Shown piece by piece: positions 46,500 through 54,912 of a stretch of 64,000 nucleotides of DNA. Source of the DNA: Planctomycetota bacterium (GTDB lineage Bacteria; Planctomycetota; Phycisphaerae; UBA1845); the NCBI GenBank assembly GCA_024276605.1, contig JAJRWX010000001.1, forward strand, positions 1-64,000, written 5' to 3'. Every line of letters starts with the position of its first letter. The stretch's first letter is position 1. The position numbers and the translations under genes were made by a program. Under the pieces are notes generated by a model. It was not told the origin of the DNA. It did not search any database and saw only the letters and a program-made list of their open reading frames with translations.

Positions 46500-46883
46500 G
46501 TGGCGGAGACGGTGACCGGTTGTATGGAGACAAAGGATCAGACATTTCGATCGCGTCAACGGCTTCATCTACGGTGCGACTATACACGGGCGTTTTCGAA
46601 AAAGCGCACGGCAAGTGATGACGCCCTGATTGTGTATGTGGCTGAGAACGGGTTGTCGTGGTCTAGGCTAGGCATGAGCATAAGTCGCCGCCTGGGAAAC
46701 GCCGTACATCGAAACTATGCACGCAGGCGCATTCGTGAAGCGTTCCGTCGCGTGAAATACGACTTGCCGCAAGGATTGGATGTCGTATGTGTAGCTAGAA
46801 ACGGTGTGTTGAATAAAAAAACGAATCTGGAGCGCGTGCTCGTGCGCCTGGTGCGCAAGGCTACATCGCGCCGTCCGCAGTAG
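46500..46883 (+). CDS. rnpA: ribonuclease P protein component
   Basis: Protein subunit of RNase P, which with the RNA subunit matures tRNA 5' ends. It has SRLGMSISRRLGNAVHRNYA and the RNR signature ARRRIREAFRR, the RNA-binding helix. From GTG 46500 it is 127 residues; an ATG at 46524 would give 119, closer to the family norm. The usual neighbours (rpmH upstream, yidD and yidC downstream) are not present, so this is an isolated rnpA. A fragment GGCATGGGCAAG of the repeat core sits directly before the start. Confidence 0.93.
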   Translation: MAETVTGCMETKDQTFRSRQRLHLRCDYTRAFSKKRTASDDALIVYVAENGLSWSRLGMSISRRLGNAVHRNYARRRIREAFRRVKYDLPQGLDVVCVARNGVLNKKTNLERVLVRLVRKATSRRPQ

Positions 46884-46907
46884 CTTTATCCAAACGGACA
46901 TAAAGTG

Positions 46908-46945
46908 ACTCACCCGGTACGGCATGGCAGCCGCACCGGGTGAGT
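46908..46945. terminator. strong hairpin between converging rnpA and HTH gene
   Basis: ACTCACCCGGT and ACCGGGTGAGT form an 11-bp perfect stem, with an inner CGGC/GCCG extension around a short loop. It lies midway between two convergent genes, so a bidirectional terminator role is likely, although T-runs are missing. Confidence 0.65.
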
Positions 46946-46959
46946 TACAGAATAAACCA

Positions 46960-47313
46960 CTACGCCTTCAAGAGCCGCGAAACGTTTTTATCTACGAAAT
47001 AGCGGCCGTTCTTGAGGTCGATACTCACACCGGCGTCTTCGAGATTGTTGAGGTATCTAAATACTGTGCGGCGTGACGATTTCAACTTACGACCCAACTC
47101 AGCGATGGATACGCCCTTTTCCATCAAGTTAATCATCTTAAGCTGTCGGCCATAGATGGATCGCTCGCTTTCCAGCTCTTTACACAACACTTCCGCCGCT
47201 TTTTTGACGGCAGGATTTTTGTCATAATGTCGCGATTTACGAGCTGATTTAAGCGCTACGTGAATCGCAAAGGTTTCCGTGAAATCGGATCGAGAACTTA
47301 ACTGCCCAGCCAT
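46960..47313 (-). CDS. small HTH-domain transcriptional regulator
   Basis: 117 residues. The C-terminal half is a helix-turn-helix of the HTH_11/DeoR type: LKMINLMEKGVSIAELGRKL, then SSRRTVFRYLNNLEDAGVSI and the wing DLKNGRYFVD. The N-terminal half is basic and helical with no known sensor domain; no WYL domain. AAGGAG lies eight bases before the second ATG (47313), which is therefore preferred to the ATG at 47319. It could control the divergent aminotransferase gene; no operator was identified. Confidence 0.85.
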   Translation of the reverse strand: MAGQLSSRSDFTETFAIHVALKSARKSRHYDKNPAVKKAAEVLCKELESERSIYGRQLKMINLMEKGVSIAELGRKLKSSRRTVFRYLNNLEDAGVSIDLKNGRYFVDKNVSRLLKA

Positions 47314-47535
47314 AATCATTACTCCTTAACATAGTGCCCTAGGCCTAACCTCAGCCTATCCCGCAGGATGCCTATAACGACAACCCACGGCGGCGGTGTA
47401 TCTTATTTAACGCCCCATAGATACCATAGTCGAGTTACGTTATACTGACAATAGCTGGCACTAAAAAATTTATCGTCAACCGTGCCGCGAGTGGGGCACT
47501 CACTCGGCTGGCTGACCGCCCTGGGAGCTTTCCTC

Positions 47536-48612
47536 ATGCCCTACCTGCATTGGTCCAAAACACGCCCCACCGCTCGGTATAACTTGGCGGGTAGCGGGGT
47601 ACCCACGGCAGGGCCGAAATCCTTCGATACCACCCTACCAGCCATCGGGTTGACCAGTAAAGGGCCTTATGGCGATCCGGCCCTGCTGGAAATCTTGGCA
47701 AATCGATATGGCGTAGGGACCAATCAGGTGCTCCCGGTGCCGGGAACCAGCATGGCTAACTTTGTCGCTCTCGCAGCCACCGGCAGGAGTGGGCATGCCG
47801 TAGCCATGGAAATGCCTGTCTACGAACCCATAGCACTATGCGGTCAGTTTCTCAATATACCCAGAATACCGCTTTCTCGACCTCCTGAGAATGGTTTTAG
47901 CCTAGATGAAGAAAGTCTGGCCCAAGCCCTGGCCCAGGGGGCCAAACTTGTAGTGGTAACCAATTTACACAACCCGTCCGGGCATTACCTAGAAGCTGAA
48001 ACGCTGAAGCAAATCGCACACCAATGCCGTGCAATGGACGCAACCTTATGGGTGGACGAAGTTTACCTCGATGCCGTCCATATCACTTCCGGGGCTCCAC
48101 GGTGGTCTGCCGTGTCGTTGGGTGACAATATCGTGATTACGAACTCGCTGACCAAGGTGTACGGACTTAGCGGGTTGCGTTGTGGGTGGATCGTCGGGCC
48201 GTCAGCCATCCTGTCCCAAGCACGTGTAATTGTGAATTTGCTCCACGTCGACCTGCCCACGCCCACTAGCGAATTAGCCTTACGGGCGCTGAACCAGATG
48301 CCGTTGCTTGAAAAGCGATATCTAGCGTTTTACGAAGCCGGCCAACCGACCTATCGCCGCTGGGTAGCCGACGAAAAAAGGATCCGATCATACCCCAACT
48401 TTGGTGCTCTTTTCGAATCTTTTCAGTTGCCACCCAGTGTCACCTCGGCGCAACTTGAGGCGCTGTTGGTTGAAAAATATGAAACGCAGGTTGTCCCCGG
48501 GCAATTTTTTGGGATAGCCGATCATATTCGCATCAGTACAGCTCTGGAGCCGGCAGACCTGTCTGAAGGTCTGTCTAGAATCAGCCAAGCTTTGGATGAA
48601 CTGGTTGGGTGA
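47536..48612 (+). CDS. PLP-dependent aminotransferase, class I/II
   Basis: Fold type I pyridoxal phosphate enzyme, 358 residues from ATG 47536. The PLP lysine is Lys207 in NSLTKVYGLSGLRCGW; upstream are NLHNPSGHYL and WVDEVYLDAV with the Asp that holds the pyridine nitrogen. The frame opens at GTG 47482, but the ATG has GGGAG eight bases upstream and the family pattern begins there. The substrate amino acid is not clear; the motif pattern resembles aspartate/aromatic aminotransferases. It is convergent with the LD-carboxypeptidase gene, 10 bases away. Confidence 0.88.
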   Translation: MPYLHWSKTRPTARYNLAGSGVPTAGPKSFDTTLPAIGLTSKGPYGDPALLEILANRYGVGTNQVLPVPGTSMANFVALAATGRSGHAVAMEMPVYEPIALCGQFLNIPRIPLSRPPENGFSLDEESLAQALAQGAKLVVVTNLHNPSGHYLEAETLKQIAHQCRAMDATLWVDEVYLDAVHITSGAPRWSAVSLGDNIVITNSLTKVYGLSGLRCGWIVGPSAILSQARVIVNLLHVDLPTPTSELALRALNQMPLLEKRYLAFYEAGQPTYRRWVADEKRIRSYPNFGALFESFQLPPSVTSAQLEALLVEKYETQVVPGQFFGIADHIRISTALEPADLSEGLSRISQALDELVG

Positions 48613-48622
48613 GATTTCGAAT

Positions 48623-49672
48623 TTAACCAAGGACAGCCAATACGCTTGGATCCCATTCCAGGGCAAACCGACCATCTTCCTCGCGTCGCCAGGTTAGCGG
48701 GGTATGTAACGGCAACGGTGACAATGGCCAGGTATGCCCCACATCAGTCGTCGCCAGAACCGGGTTATGCCAGAAGGCGGGGAGGTGATACTTCAATAGC
48801 GCAAGCATGGATGCGCGTTGATCGATTTCACCCATATGAAAATCACCCAGTAAGATGCCCTCGCAGTCGTCCCAGTAGTTCGCCAGCGTCAAGTGGGATA
48901 GGAAGCGATCGAATCGTTCGATTTTATCGTTGAAATCTTCAAGCATCAGCCAATGCCCTTTGGGGCGAACGGATGCATCATAACGCGAACCGACCACCGT
49001 CGACAATACGGTCAGATTGCCCCCCACCATGCACACCTCAGTCACGTCGGACATATCGCCCATCAACAGGTCTGCATGGATGGTGCGCGATGACGGTTTT
49101 CCTTTCAACATATGAACGATGTCGCGGAAAAAGTTTTCGCACTCCGGTATGAGTTGCTTTCTTGTCCAAGCCGGTGGATGATCGCGCGCGGCTGGGGGGG
49201 CATCGGGATGTTGCGAGGCATAGCGCAACAATCCATAAACTAAAAATGCGACACCCATATCGTATACGCCGATGCCCATTCGATAGGCACCTACGATATT
49301 GACCAGTGGCGTCAGTTCACTAAATCCCAACACCGCTATGGGTGTGCGTCGATCAGACAATACATCAAAATCGATATGTGGCAGTATGCGCGTAAACCAC
49401 GCCCCCCCGCGAATGGTGACGATGGCGCGCACGTTAGGGTCCGCCAAGGCGTTTTGAATGTCAGCTGCGCGTCGCTGGTCATCCGAGCGGCCACCTTGCT
49501 CATCCGATTCCTGCGGTGCTAGTAGTTCAGTGTCAGCCGTTACTTCCAGAGAATCGCCGACCACACGTTGTACAAAGGTCACAAAGGCGTCTTCCGACGT
49601 TAGATTGAGGCGCTTAAAGAATGAAGCGCACGAACCAGCCGGGGCGATGAGATGCAACTTAGGCTTATCCAC
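48623..49672 (-). CDS. LD-carboxypeptidase-like S66 family peptidase
   Basis: Peptidase family S66, in characterised members cleaving the terminal D-Ala of muropeptide tetrapeptides during cell wall recycling. Expected elements are KLHLIAPAGS at the start, the nucleophile Ser in LGFSELTPL (usual GYSDIT), the acid in MLEDFND and the histidine in VGHTWPLSPLPL. The frame is open to 49726, but this would overlap the upstream gene by 50 bases; GTG 49672 begins 4 bases after the upstream stop and gives 349 residues, the normal size. Co-transcribed with the BtpA-like gene. Confidence 0.88.
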   Translation of the reverse strand: MDKPKLHLIAPAGSCASFFKRLNLTSEDAFVTFVQRVVGDSLEVTADTELLAPQESDEQGGRSDDQRRAADIQNALADPNVRAIVTIRGGAWFTRILPHIDFDVLSDRRTPIAVLGFSELTPLVNIVGAYRMGIGVYDMGVAFLVYGLLRYASQHPDAPPAARDHPPAWTRKQLIPECENFFRDIVHMLKGKPSSRTIHADLLMGDMSDVTEVCMVGGNLTVLSTVVGSRYDASVRPKGHWLMLEDFNDKIERFDRFLSHLTLANYWDDCEGILLGDFHMGEIDQRASMLALLKYHLPAFWHNPVLATTDVGHTWPLSPLPLHTPLTWRREEDGRFALEWDPSVLAVLG

Positions 49673-49676
49673 CGGA

Positions 49677-50459
49677 TTAACCCAACCCCGCAGCTTCAGC
49701 GAAGGCTTTCGCGCGATCGGGGTCAACGGGGTTCACGGTGATACCGTCTTTTTTAAGGGATGTCCCGACAATGACCCCGCCGGTTTTTCCTAGTAATTCA
49801 GCCACGGTTTCATGTGTAACACCGCTACCCACAAACAGACGTCTATCCGGCACCGCTTGTTGAATGGTATCAATGTCACGTGGGTCAGTCGGGGCACCTG
49901 TAGCTGGACCGGAGACGATCAGACCATCGGCTAGCCCGCGATAAGCCGTCTCTCGCGCAGCCTCAGCCAGGTCTTGTTGGCCAAGAGGCACGGCGTGTTT
50001 CACATGTACATCCGCTAAAATGCAAACCCGTTTACCGAGTAGTTTACGATAGCGCAGCGTCTGATCGGCCCGGCCTTCAATCATGCCCTGGTCAGTAGCC
50101 ATCACTCCGGTATGCACGTTGACACGCATAAACGAAGCCGACGTTGCGGCTGCGATACCAAGCGCCGCATTGGCGTCATTACGTAATACATTTACACCAA
50201 GTGGGACGCGGGTCTCTTGTGCGATACGATCAATCACCCGGGTTATTCCTGCGATGGTTGCAGGGCCTACGTCGGTAGCGGTGAATGGATGATCGCCGAA
50301 GTTTTCGATGATGAGCGCGTTGAACCCAGCTTGCACGAGTATGCTCGCGTCGTTGATAGCCCGCTCTAATACCGCGTCCATGCAGGTGTGGTTCGGTGAA
50401 CCCGGTAATGCGGGAAGATGGACGACGCCAATGAGCGATATGGAAGGTAGATCGATCAT
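49677..50459 (-). CDS. BtpA/SgcQ family protein
   Basis: 260-residue TIM-barrel-like protein of the BtpA family. The conserved start is ISLIGVVHLPALPGSPN, followed by NALIIENFGDHPF, LGVNVLRNDANAALG, FMRVNVHTGVMATDQG and GLIVSGPATGAPTD. In cyanobacteria BtpA is needed for photosystem I stability; elsewhere the family is of unknown function, and SgcQ sits in a sugar locus. No photosynthesis gene is near, so the role here is open. It is followed by the S66 peptidase with a 4-base gap. Confidence 0.9.
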   Translation of the reverse strand: MIDLPSISLIGVVHLPALPGSPNHTCMDAVLERAINDASILVQAGFNALIIENFGDHPFTATDVGPATIAGITRVIDRIAQETRVPLGVNVLRNDANAALGIAAATSASFMRVNVHTGVMATDQGMIEGRADQTLRYRKLLGKRVCILADVHVKHAVPLGQQDLAEAARETAYRGLADGLIVSGPATGAPTDPRDIDTIQQAVPDRRLFVGSGVTHETVAELLGKTGGVIVGTSLKKDGITVNPVDPDRAKAFAEAAGLG

Positions 50460-50542
50460 GTAATTATCACGCTGCTCCTACCCAGAAAATAATATGCTGC
50501 CTTGCCTACGTCGTTCTTATAGCGGGGTGCGCCGGCAAAGAT

Positions 50543-50869
50543 TCAATCGCTTGACGATCGAAAGACGGCTACGACATCTTCGATGGGCACGACGAACAGG
50601 CAATTATCTTTCTCGAATTCAACCGGAATGGCATGTTTTGGATTAAACAACACACGGTCGTATTGACGGACGGGGAAATTGTCGTCTTTCTCAATCTGGG
50701 CGGAGACAGCCACGATGCGACCGGTGATGTTAGGAATTTCGATCGAATCAGGTAACTCGATGCCGCCCTTGGTGACCTTTTTATCCTCATCCTTGCGAAT
50801 CAACACCCGTTCGCCGAGCGGTTCCACGGTTTCGAGTCGTGCATTTTGTGTCTTTGGTTTGTTTGGCAT
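50543..50869 (-). CDS. GroES-like co-chaperonin
   Basis: 108-residue GroES/Cpn10-fold protein. It shows EPLGERVLIRKDEDKKVTKG, GGIELPDS, TGRIVAVS and VRQYDRVLFNPKHAIPVEFE. The mobile-loop region differs from typical GroES, and the GroEL gene is absent, so this is probably a second or divergent co-chaperonin. The start is the ATG at 50869, with GGAAG eight bases before; the frame continues to 50890. A long perfect hairpin lies about 110 bases upstream (50979-51010). Confidence 0.85.
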   Translation of the reverse strand: MPNKPKTQNARLETVEPLGERVLIRKDEDKKVTKGGIELPDSIEIPNITGRIVAVSAQIEKDDNFPVRQYDRVLFNPKHAIPVEFEKDNCLFVVPIEDVVAVFRSSSD

Positions 50870-50978
50870 TCTCTTGGCTTCCATCGGCATTTAGAGACAG
50901 CGGTCTTCACCATCGTCGTAACCGCTGCGAACACCCGGTATTGTAAGCGAATTCCCTTCCCATGACCACGCGCTGGTA

Positions 50979-51010
50979 CCCCATCCTTTGTCTACTGACA
51001 AAGGATGGGG
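50979..51010. repeat. perfect 14-bp hairpin upstream of groES-like gene
   Basis: CCCCATCCTTTGTC pairs fully with GACAAAGGATGGGG around a four-base loop TACT. It lies in the probable leader or promoter region of the minus-strand co-chaperonin gene. It is not the CIRCE element of heat-shock genes. Confidence 0.6.
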
Positions 51011-51516
51011 AATGGAAGAAAGTCGAGTAGATTGGAATGCGTAATTAACGGATACGAGTGATAAATGAGTGGGTGGAGGAAAATGGGCGGAAGGGCATTC
51101 TGCATCCATGGATTGTAGCGTTGGTCGTTGATCTTTTTTCATTATTCGCGCCTCGACATTTTTGGGTTGCGATGTTTGGTTCGTATCCAAGTAAGCGCGT
51201 GATCCGAGCCTGTAGCGCGAGCGCCCGGTGTCTTCGGATAGTCATCCACGCCGTAGATGTTCTACGTGTTCGCAGCATGTATGGCATTTCAAAGACACGG
51301 GACGCTGGCGATCGTCGCTCGGATTTGTTTGGCAGAACGACCTGCCTGACGAACTGTGGAAGTGCCTATATGTTGGCATCATCGACTCCCCCATGTCCAA
51401 ACAGAAGGACATGGGTCACCCGCCTGAAAGAGATTTGCTAACAAGCACTTTTCCGGCACCCGCGCAACGTCATCAGACATCAACGACCGAAGTGCGAACT
51501 TAACGACGCGAGACGT

Positions 51517-51638
51517 GTGGCATGCCCAAGCCCCTAGGCGCGGGCATGTTTGGATTGAACATGAAGCTGGCGCGCGCTTTGGCATCATATTCTCCAACGC
51601 CTATTCCATGCCCGCGCTTTTAAGCTTGGGCATGCCAC
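51517..51638. repeat. palindromic repeat family C, copy 1
   Basis: The left arm GTGGCATGCCCAAGC and the right arm GCTTGGGCATGCCAC are exact inverses, continued by (G)CGCGGGCATG and CATGCCCGCGC with a small bulge. The centre contains GAAGCTGGCGCGCGCTTTGG. About 122 bp; copies C2 and C3 are within 1.6 kb. Confidence 0.75.
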
Positions 51639-51745
51639 TCGCCGTCGCATCGATGACATTTTGGCCGGGGCAATATTGTTTCATCTAAGTATGAATCGAC
51701 AATAGTATGTGCGTCGTTATTCGATTCATGTCTCTTCATGATGGT

Positions 51746-52036
51746 TTAGTTAATATCGTTATGCCCTTGGGACGATTCGATGACGCCAGCCCCGTGACAT
51801 TTTACGCAGGTTTCGATATATCCTTTGCGTATTTGGTAGTAAATGAGCCAACCACCTAGCGCAAACATACCCATATACCGTGAAGTTATGTCCTGATGTA
51901 TCTCTAACGCCATGCGACTAATACCGTATATACCCAACACAACTAGTGCTATACCAAACATTATGGAGCAGCACCAAAACCAGAAGCAACTAACTGTTTT
52001 TAGCCCATGGCAGTCCGGGCATTGCGTATCTGCCAT
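51746..52036 (-). CDS. small membrane protein with two CxxCHG motifs
   Basis: 96 residues from ATG 52036. It has CPDCHGLKT near the start and CVKCHGAGVIE near the end, arranged like the cysteine pairs of DnaJ-type zinc fingers (CxxCxGxG), separated by two hydrophobic helices. The CxxCH pattern also occurs in heme-binding c-type cytochromes, but neither a signal peptide nor other cytochrome marks are seen. The frame extends to a TTG at 52138 inside repeat C2, which I reject as start because it lies in the palindrome arm. Function unknown. Confidence 0.6.
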   Translation of the reverse strand: MADTQCPDCHGLKTVSCFWFWCCSIMFGIALVVLGIYGISRMALEIHQDITSRYMGMFALGGWLIYYQIRKGYIETCVKCHGAGVIESSQGHNDIN

Positions 52037-52121
52037 AATTAATCTTGTAAAGACGCTCGGAAATCGTTTTCTAAAGACCAAATGCACTGCAACAATCGTA
52101 CCCACAAATACTGCGCCTGCA

Positions 52122-52264
52122 ACGTGTGGTATGCCCAAGCCCCAAGCCCCAAGCCCCTAGGCGCGGGCATGTTGGATTGAACATGAAGCTGGCGCGCGCT
52201 TTGACATAATATTCACTGGCGCCTATTCCATGCCCGCGCTTTTAAGCTTGGGCATGCCACACGT
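52122..52264. repeat. palindromic repeat family C, copy 2
   Basis: The arms ACGTGTGGTATGCCCAAGC and GCTTGGGCATGCCACACGT match with one exception. It differs from C1 by a triple tandem repeat of CCCAAGC after the left arm. The inner CGCGGGCATG, GAAGCTGGCGCGCGCTTTG and CATGCCCGCGC are as in C1. Confidence 0.75.
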
Positions 52265-52275
52265 CACCCGTCGAA

Positions 52276-52800
52276 CTATCCCGAATCCCCGAATTCTCCC
52301 CGCAGCCGTCCATACGTAGTGGTGTACCGCTCGAAGGCTTCATTCAGGGCTTTGAAGCGATAGACTTCCAAGACCTCATCAATCGGGGGCCGCTCCGAGC
52401 ATTCTATCACGTCGATTGGCCCCCCGTACCAATGGAATGAGATCGGCCAACACGCTGGAGCAAAGTCTTCGCAGAGCCCGTTGGCTCTTGAATGAACAGC
52501 AAATGCAATGCGCACTCGATCCGAAGGAAACCTTCCTTCGACCATTGCGAAGTTCATAAAGCAACATTCGAATCCTATTAAGACTTTCGGTTTGATTTCT
52601 AAGACATATAGCTGAGCATGTTCCGACAAACCCTCGTAGGGATACTTAACGATCCGATCTATTCCGATGTCAAATTCAAGTGCTGTGGCCGAACCACGAG
52701 CGACAGCATATTGCTCATTCTTGGCTTCACGCACGAGACGGTCAAGCAAATCCTGCTCGCGGCCAGTAAGCTTACGTTGTTGTCTCTTTACCCAGCCCAC
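52276..52800 (-). CDS. hypothetical protein
   Basis: 174 residues, soluble, with no recognised domain. Basic at the start (KRQQRKLTGREQDLLDRLV), followed by a mixed alpha/beta part with unusual aromatic and Cys residues (FECCFMNFAMVEGRF, CWPISFHWYGGPIDV). GTG 52800 has GAGGG six bases upstream. It stops 12 bases beyond repeat C2 and is flanked by C2 and C3, so it may have been moved or be expressed together with them. No function can be suggested. Confidence 0.6.
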   Translation of the reverse strand: MGWVKRQQRKLTGREQDLLDRLVREAKNEQYAVARGSATALEFDIGIDRIVKYPYEGLSEHAQLYVLEIKPKVLIGFECCFMNFAMVEGRFPSDRVRIAFAVHSRANGLCEDFAPACWPISFHWYGGPIDVIECSERPPIDEVLEVYRFKALNEAFERYTTTYGRLRGEFGDSG

Positions 52801-53356
52801 TCCAAACCCTCGGTTTTGAACTGTCAGGCGCTCCTCAATTACTAGTCCATATCCAGTGTGTTTCTACGACATTACCTGCGCGGTCCATTATAACCGTACC
52901 ATCAGCATCAATCGGACGCCCACCTGCCATTTCCGTCGCTCAGATATGCATACGGACCACATAGATCTTACCGTTCTTTATGATAGATGCCACCTGCCAG
53001 TTTGCGGCAGGTGGTATGCCCAAGACCCTAGGCGCGGGCATGTTGGATTGTAAATGAAGCTGGCGCACTTTTGCCCTATACTCGCCAACGCCTATTCCAT
53101 GCCCGCGCTTTTAAGCTTGGGCATGCCACCCACCTCCTCCCACTCGCATGTAGAAACGCATACGGACGTAGTACATGAACAGTCGTTATCAATCGGCTTT
53201 ATCGGGCGTCTTCCATGTGGCTGGTTCATTTCATCCATTATCGGATTCGACCGAAGAACCGAGTGACGAGCGCTGTCATATTGAATGGATAACGAAGTCT
53301 TTGAATGATCGATTCAACGGCAAAGTTCTCATGCGCAAACCTAGTTGTTGGTGAAT
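52801..53356. other. intergenic region with repeat C3
   Basis: 556 bases between the divergent hypothetical gene and the MBOAT gene. Apart from palindrome C3 and its adjoining hairpin no feature was recognised. Confidence 0.4.
52990..53129. repeat. palindromic repeat family C, copy 3, with adjoining hairpin
   Basis: Arms GTGGTATGCCCAAG (53011) and GCTTGGGCATGCCAC (to 53129), centre as in C1 and C2 but with the GCGCGC block shortened. Directly to the left is a perfect 9-bp hairpin CCACCTGCC...GGCAGGTGG whose right arm runs into the element. Confidence 0.75.
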
Positions 53357-54793
53357 ATGCAATTTAACTCGATAGCATTTTTGGTATTTCTTCCCCTCGT
53401 ATGGGCTATGTACCATACGCTGCGCAAGTCCCAGGCGCGGATATGTTTTCTCTTAGCTGCAAGCTATGTGTTCTATGCGTGGTGGCGTGTGGACTATACG
53501 CTTCTTCTACTGGCTTCGACGCTGACGGATTATACTTGCGGTCGGTTGATGGAAAAGCATGGGCGAAGGCGACGGTTAACGCTTTTGCTTGTAAGTCTGC
53601 TAGCCAATCTTTCCATCCTGATTGTATTTAAGTATTGGACTTTTCTCGCATCTATCAGTTCGTCCATCGCCGCAGTTGTTCGCCCCGGCTTAGAACTACC
53701 CACGCTTGATTTATTACTTCCGCTCGGCATCTCGTTCTACACCTTTCAAACGATTGGCTACACCATAGATGTCTATCGTGGCCGCATCACCGCTGAGAGG
53801 AACATTGTTCACTTCGCATTATATGTGTCGTTTTTCCCGCAACTCGTCGCTGGTCCTATTGAACGACCCGCGCGACTGTTGCCACAGATCAAGGCTGCCC
53901 GCTCGGCTAATATCAGCGAAATTGTATCCGGTCTGCGCTTGATGCTCTGGGGCATGTTCAAAAAGGTAGTCATTGCTGACACACTTTCGATTTACGTTGA
54001 CATCGTGTACGACGCGCCACAAGGTCACAACGGTGCTCAACTGATGTTGGCAACGGTGTTCTTTGCGATGCAGATTTATTGTGATTTCTCCGGGTATACC
54101 GACATCGCGATTGGTTGCGGGCGTACGTTAGGATTTGATTTGATGAAAAACTTTCGTCGCCCTTATCTCGCCTGGTCTTTTACTGAGTTTTGGCGGCGCT
54201 GGCACATTTCACTGTCCAGTTGGTTTAGAGATTATGTGTATATACCGTTGGGTGGATCTAAGTGCCATGCATCGCGTACCACCTTCAACTTACTGGTCAC
54301 TTTTCTGATCAGCGGGTTATGGCATGGGGCCAATTGGACCTTCATCGTTTGGGGTGGTGTCCACGGTATGTTCGTGTTGATCGAGCGTATGATCCATCGA
54401 CCAAGCCGGGTCCACGATACATCATTACCTATGGGTACGCGCTTGCTGGGGATGGTTGTGACGCTGACCTGCGTGACGTTGGCGTGGATCTTCTTTCGAG
54501 CGAACTCGCTTTCAGACGCATGGTATATCGTGACGCATCTGTTGATCGACGTCACGCGCCAAGGCATCAGTTGCAATTTGTATCGTGACTATCTGCTGAA
54601 GTGTTTGCTACTTGTCGTCATCCTCGTAGGTTACGAATGCTGGGAGGAAAAATGTGAAACAACAACGACGGCTTCGCTCTGGGATCACATGCCAACCACG
54701 GTGCGGTGGGGAGGCTATTGGACGGTCACGGTGAGTATATTGCTGTTTGGTCAACTAACGGGATTGAACCAGTTCATCTATTTTCAGTTTTAG
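53357..54793 (+). CDS. MBOAT family O-acyltransferase (AlgI/DltB-like)
   Basis: Polytopic membrane acyltransferase, 478 residues. The start MQFNSIAFLVFLPLVW, the segment LLPLGISFYTFQTIGYTIDVYRG and the active region GLWHGANWTFIVWGG with His323 are typical of AlgI-like proteins that acetylate alginate and other exopolysaccharides. About ten hydrophobic helices. ATG 53357 is preferred to the TTG at 53345. The next gene encodes a membrane-anchored SGNH-like protein, the usual partner that completes transfer of the acyl group outside the membrane. Confidence 0.92.
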   Translation: MQFNSIAFLVFLPLVWAMYHTLRKSQARICFLLAASYVFYAWWRVDYTLLLLASTLTDYTCGRLMEKHGRRRRLTLLLVSLLANLSILIVFKYWTFLASISSSIAAVVRPGLELPTLDLLLPLGISFYTFQTIGYTIDVYRGRITAERNIVHFALYVSFFPQLVAGPIERPARLLPQIKAARSANISEIVSGLRLMLWGMFKKVVIADTLSIYVDIVYDAPQGHNGAQLMLATVFFAMQIYCDFSGYTDIAIGCGRTLGFDLMKNFRRPYLAWSFTEFWRRWHISLSSWFRDYVYIPLGGSKCHASRTTFNLLVTFLISGLWHGANWTFIVWGGVHGMFVLIERMIHRPSRVHDTSLPMGTRLLGMVVTLTCVTLAWIFFRANSLSDAWYIVTHLLIDVTRQGISCNLYRDYLLKCLLLVVILVGYECWEEKCETTTTASLWDHMPTTVRWGGYWTVTVSILLFGQLTGLNQFIYFQF

Positions 54794-54912
54794 AGCAAGC
54801 TTTATTTTTATGTCGTGGTCAAAACAACATGATTCCCGCAAGGCTGCCATAAAAAGAGATACTCAATAACGCGCAATGATGTAATGTTGCGTAAGTAACA
54901 CGGACCACCATC

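Larger units (their letters stand above)
50891..51745. other. repeat-bearing intergenic region
   Basis: 855 bases holding the hairpin at 50979-51010 and palindrome copy C1. Open frames on both strands around 51045-51440 have no family features or ribosome binding site and change composition within themselves, so I do not call a gene. A decayed gene cannot be excluded. Confidence 0.4.

Noticed and set aside
51045-51441. Frames on both strands in the 51-kb intergenic region
   Set aside because: No start signal, no recognisable domain and inconsistent composition; a decayed gene is possible but not supported.
51750-52030. CxxCH motifs as c-type heme sites
   Set aside because: The CxxCHG spacing and Gly fit zinc-finger-like pairs better, and no export signal precedes them.
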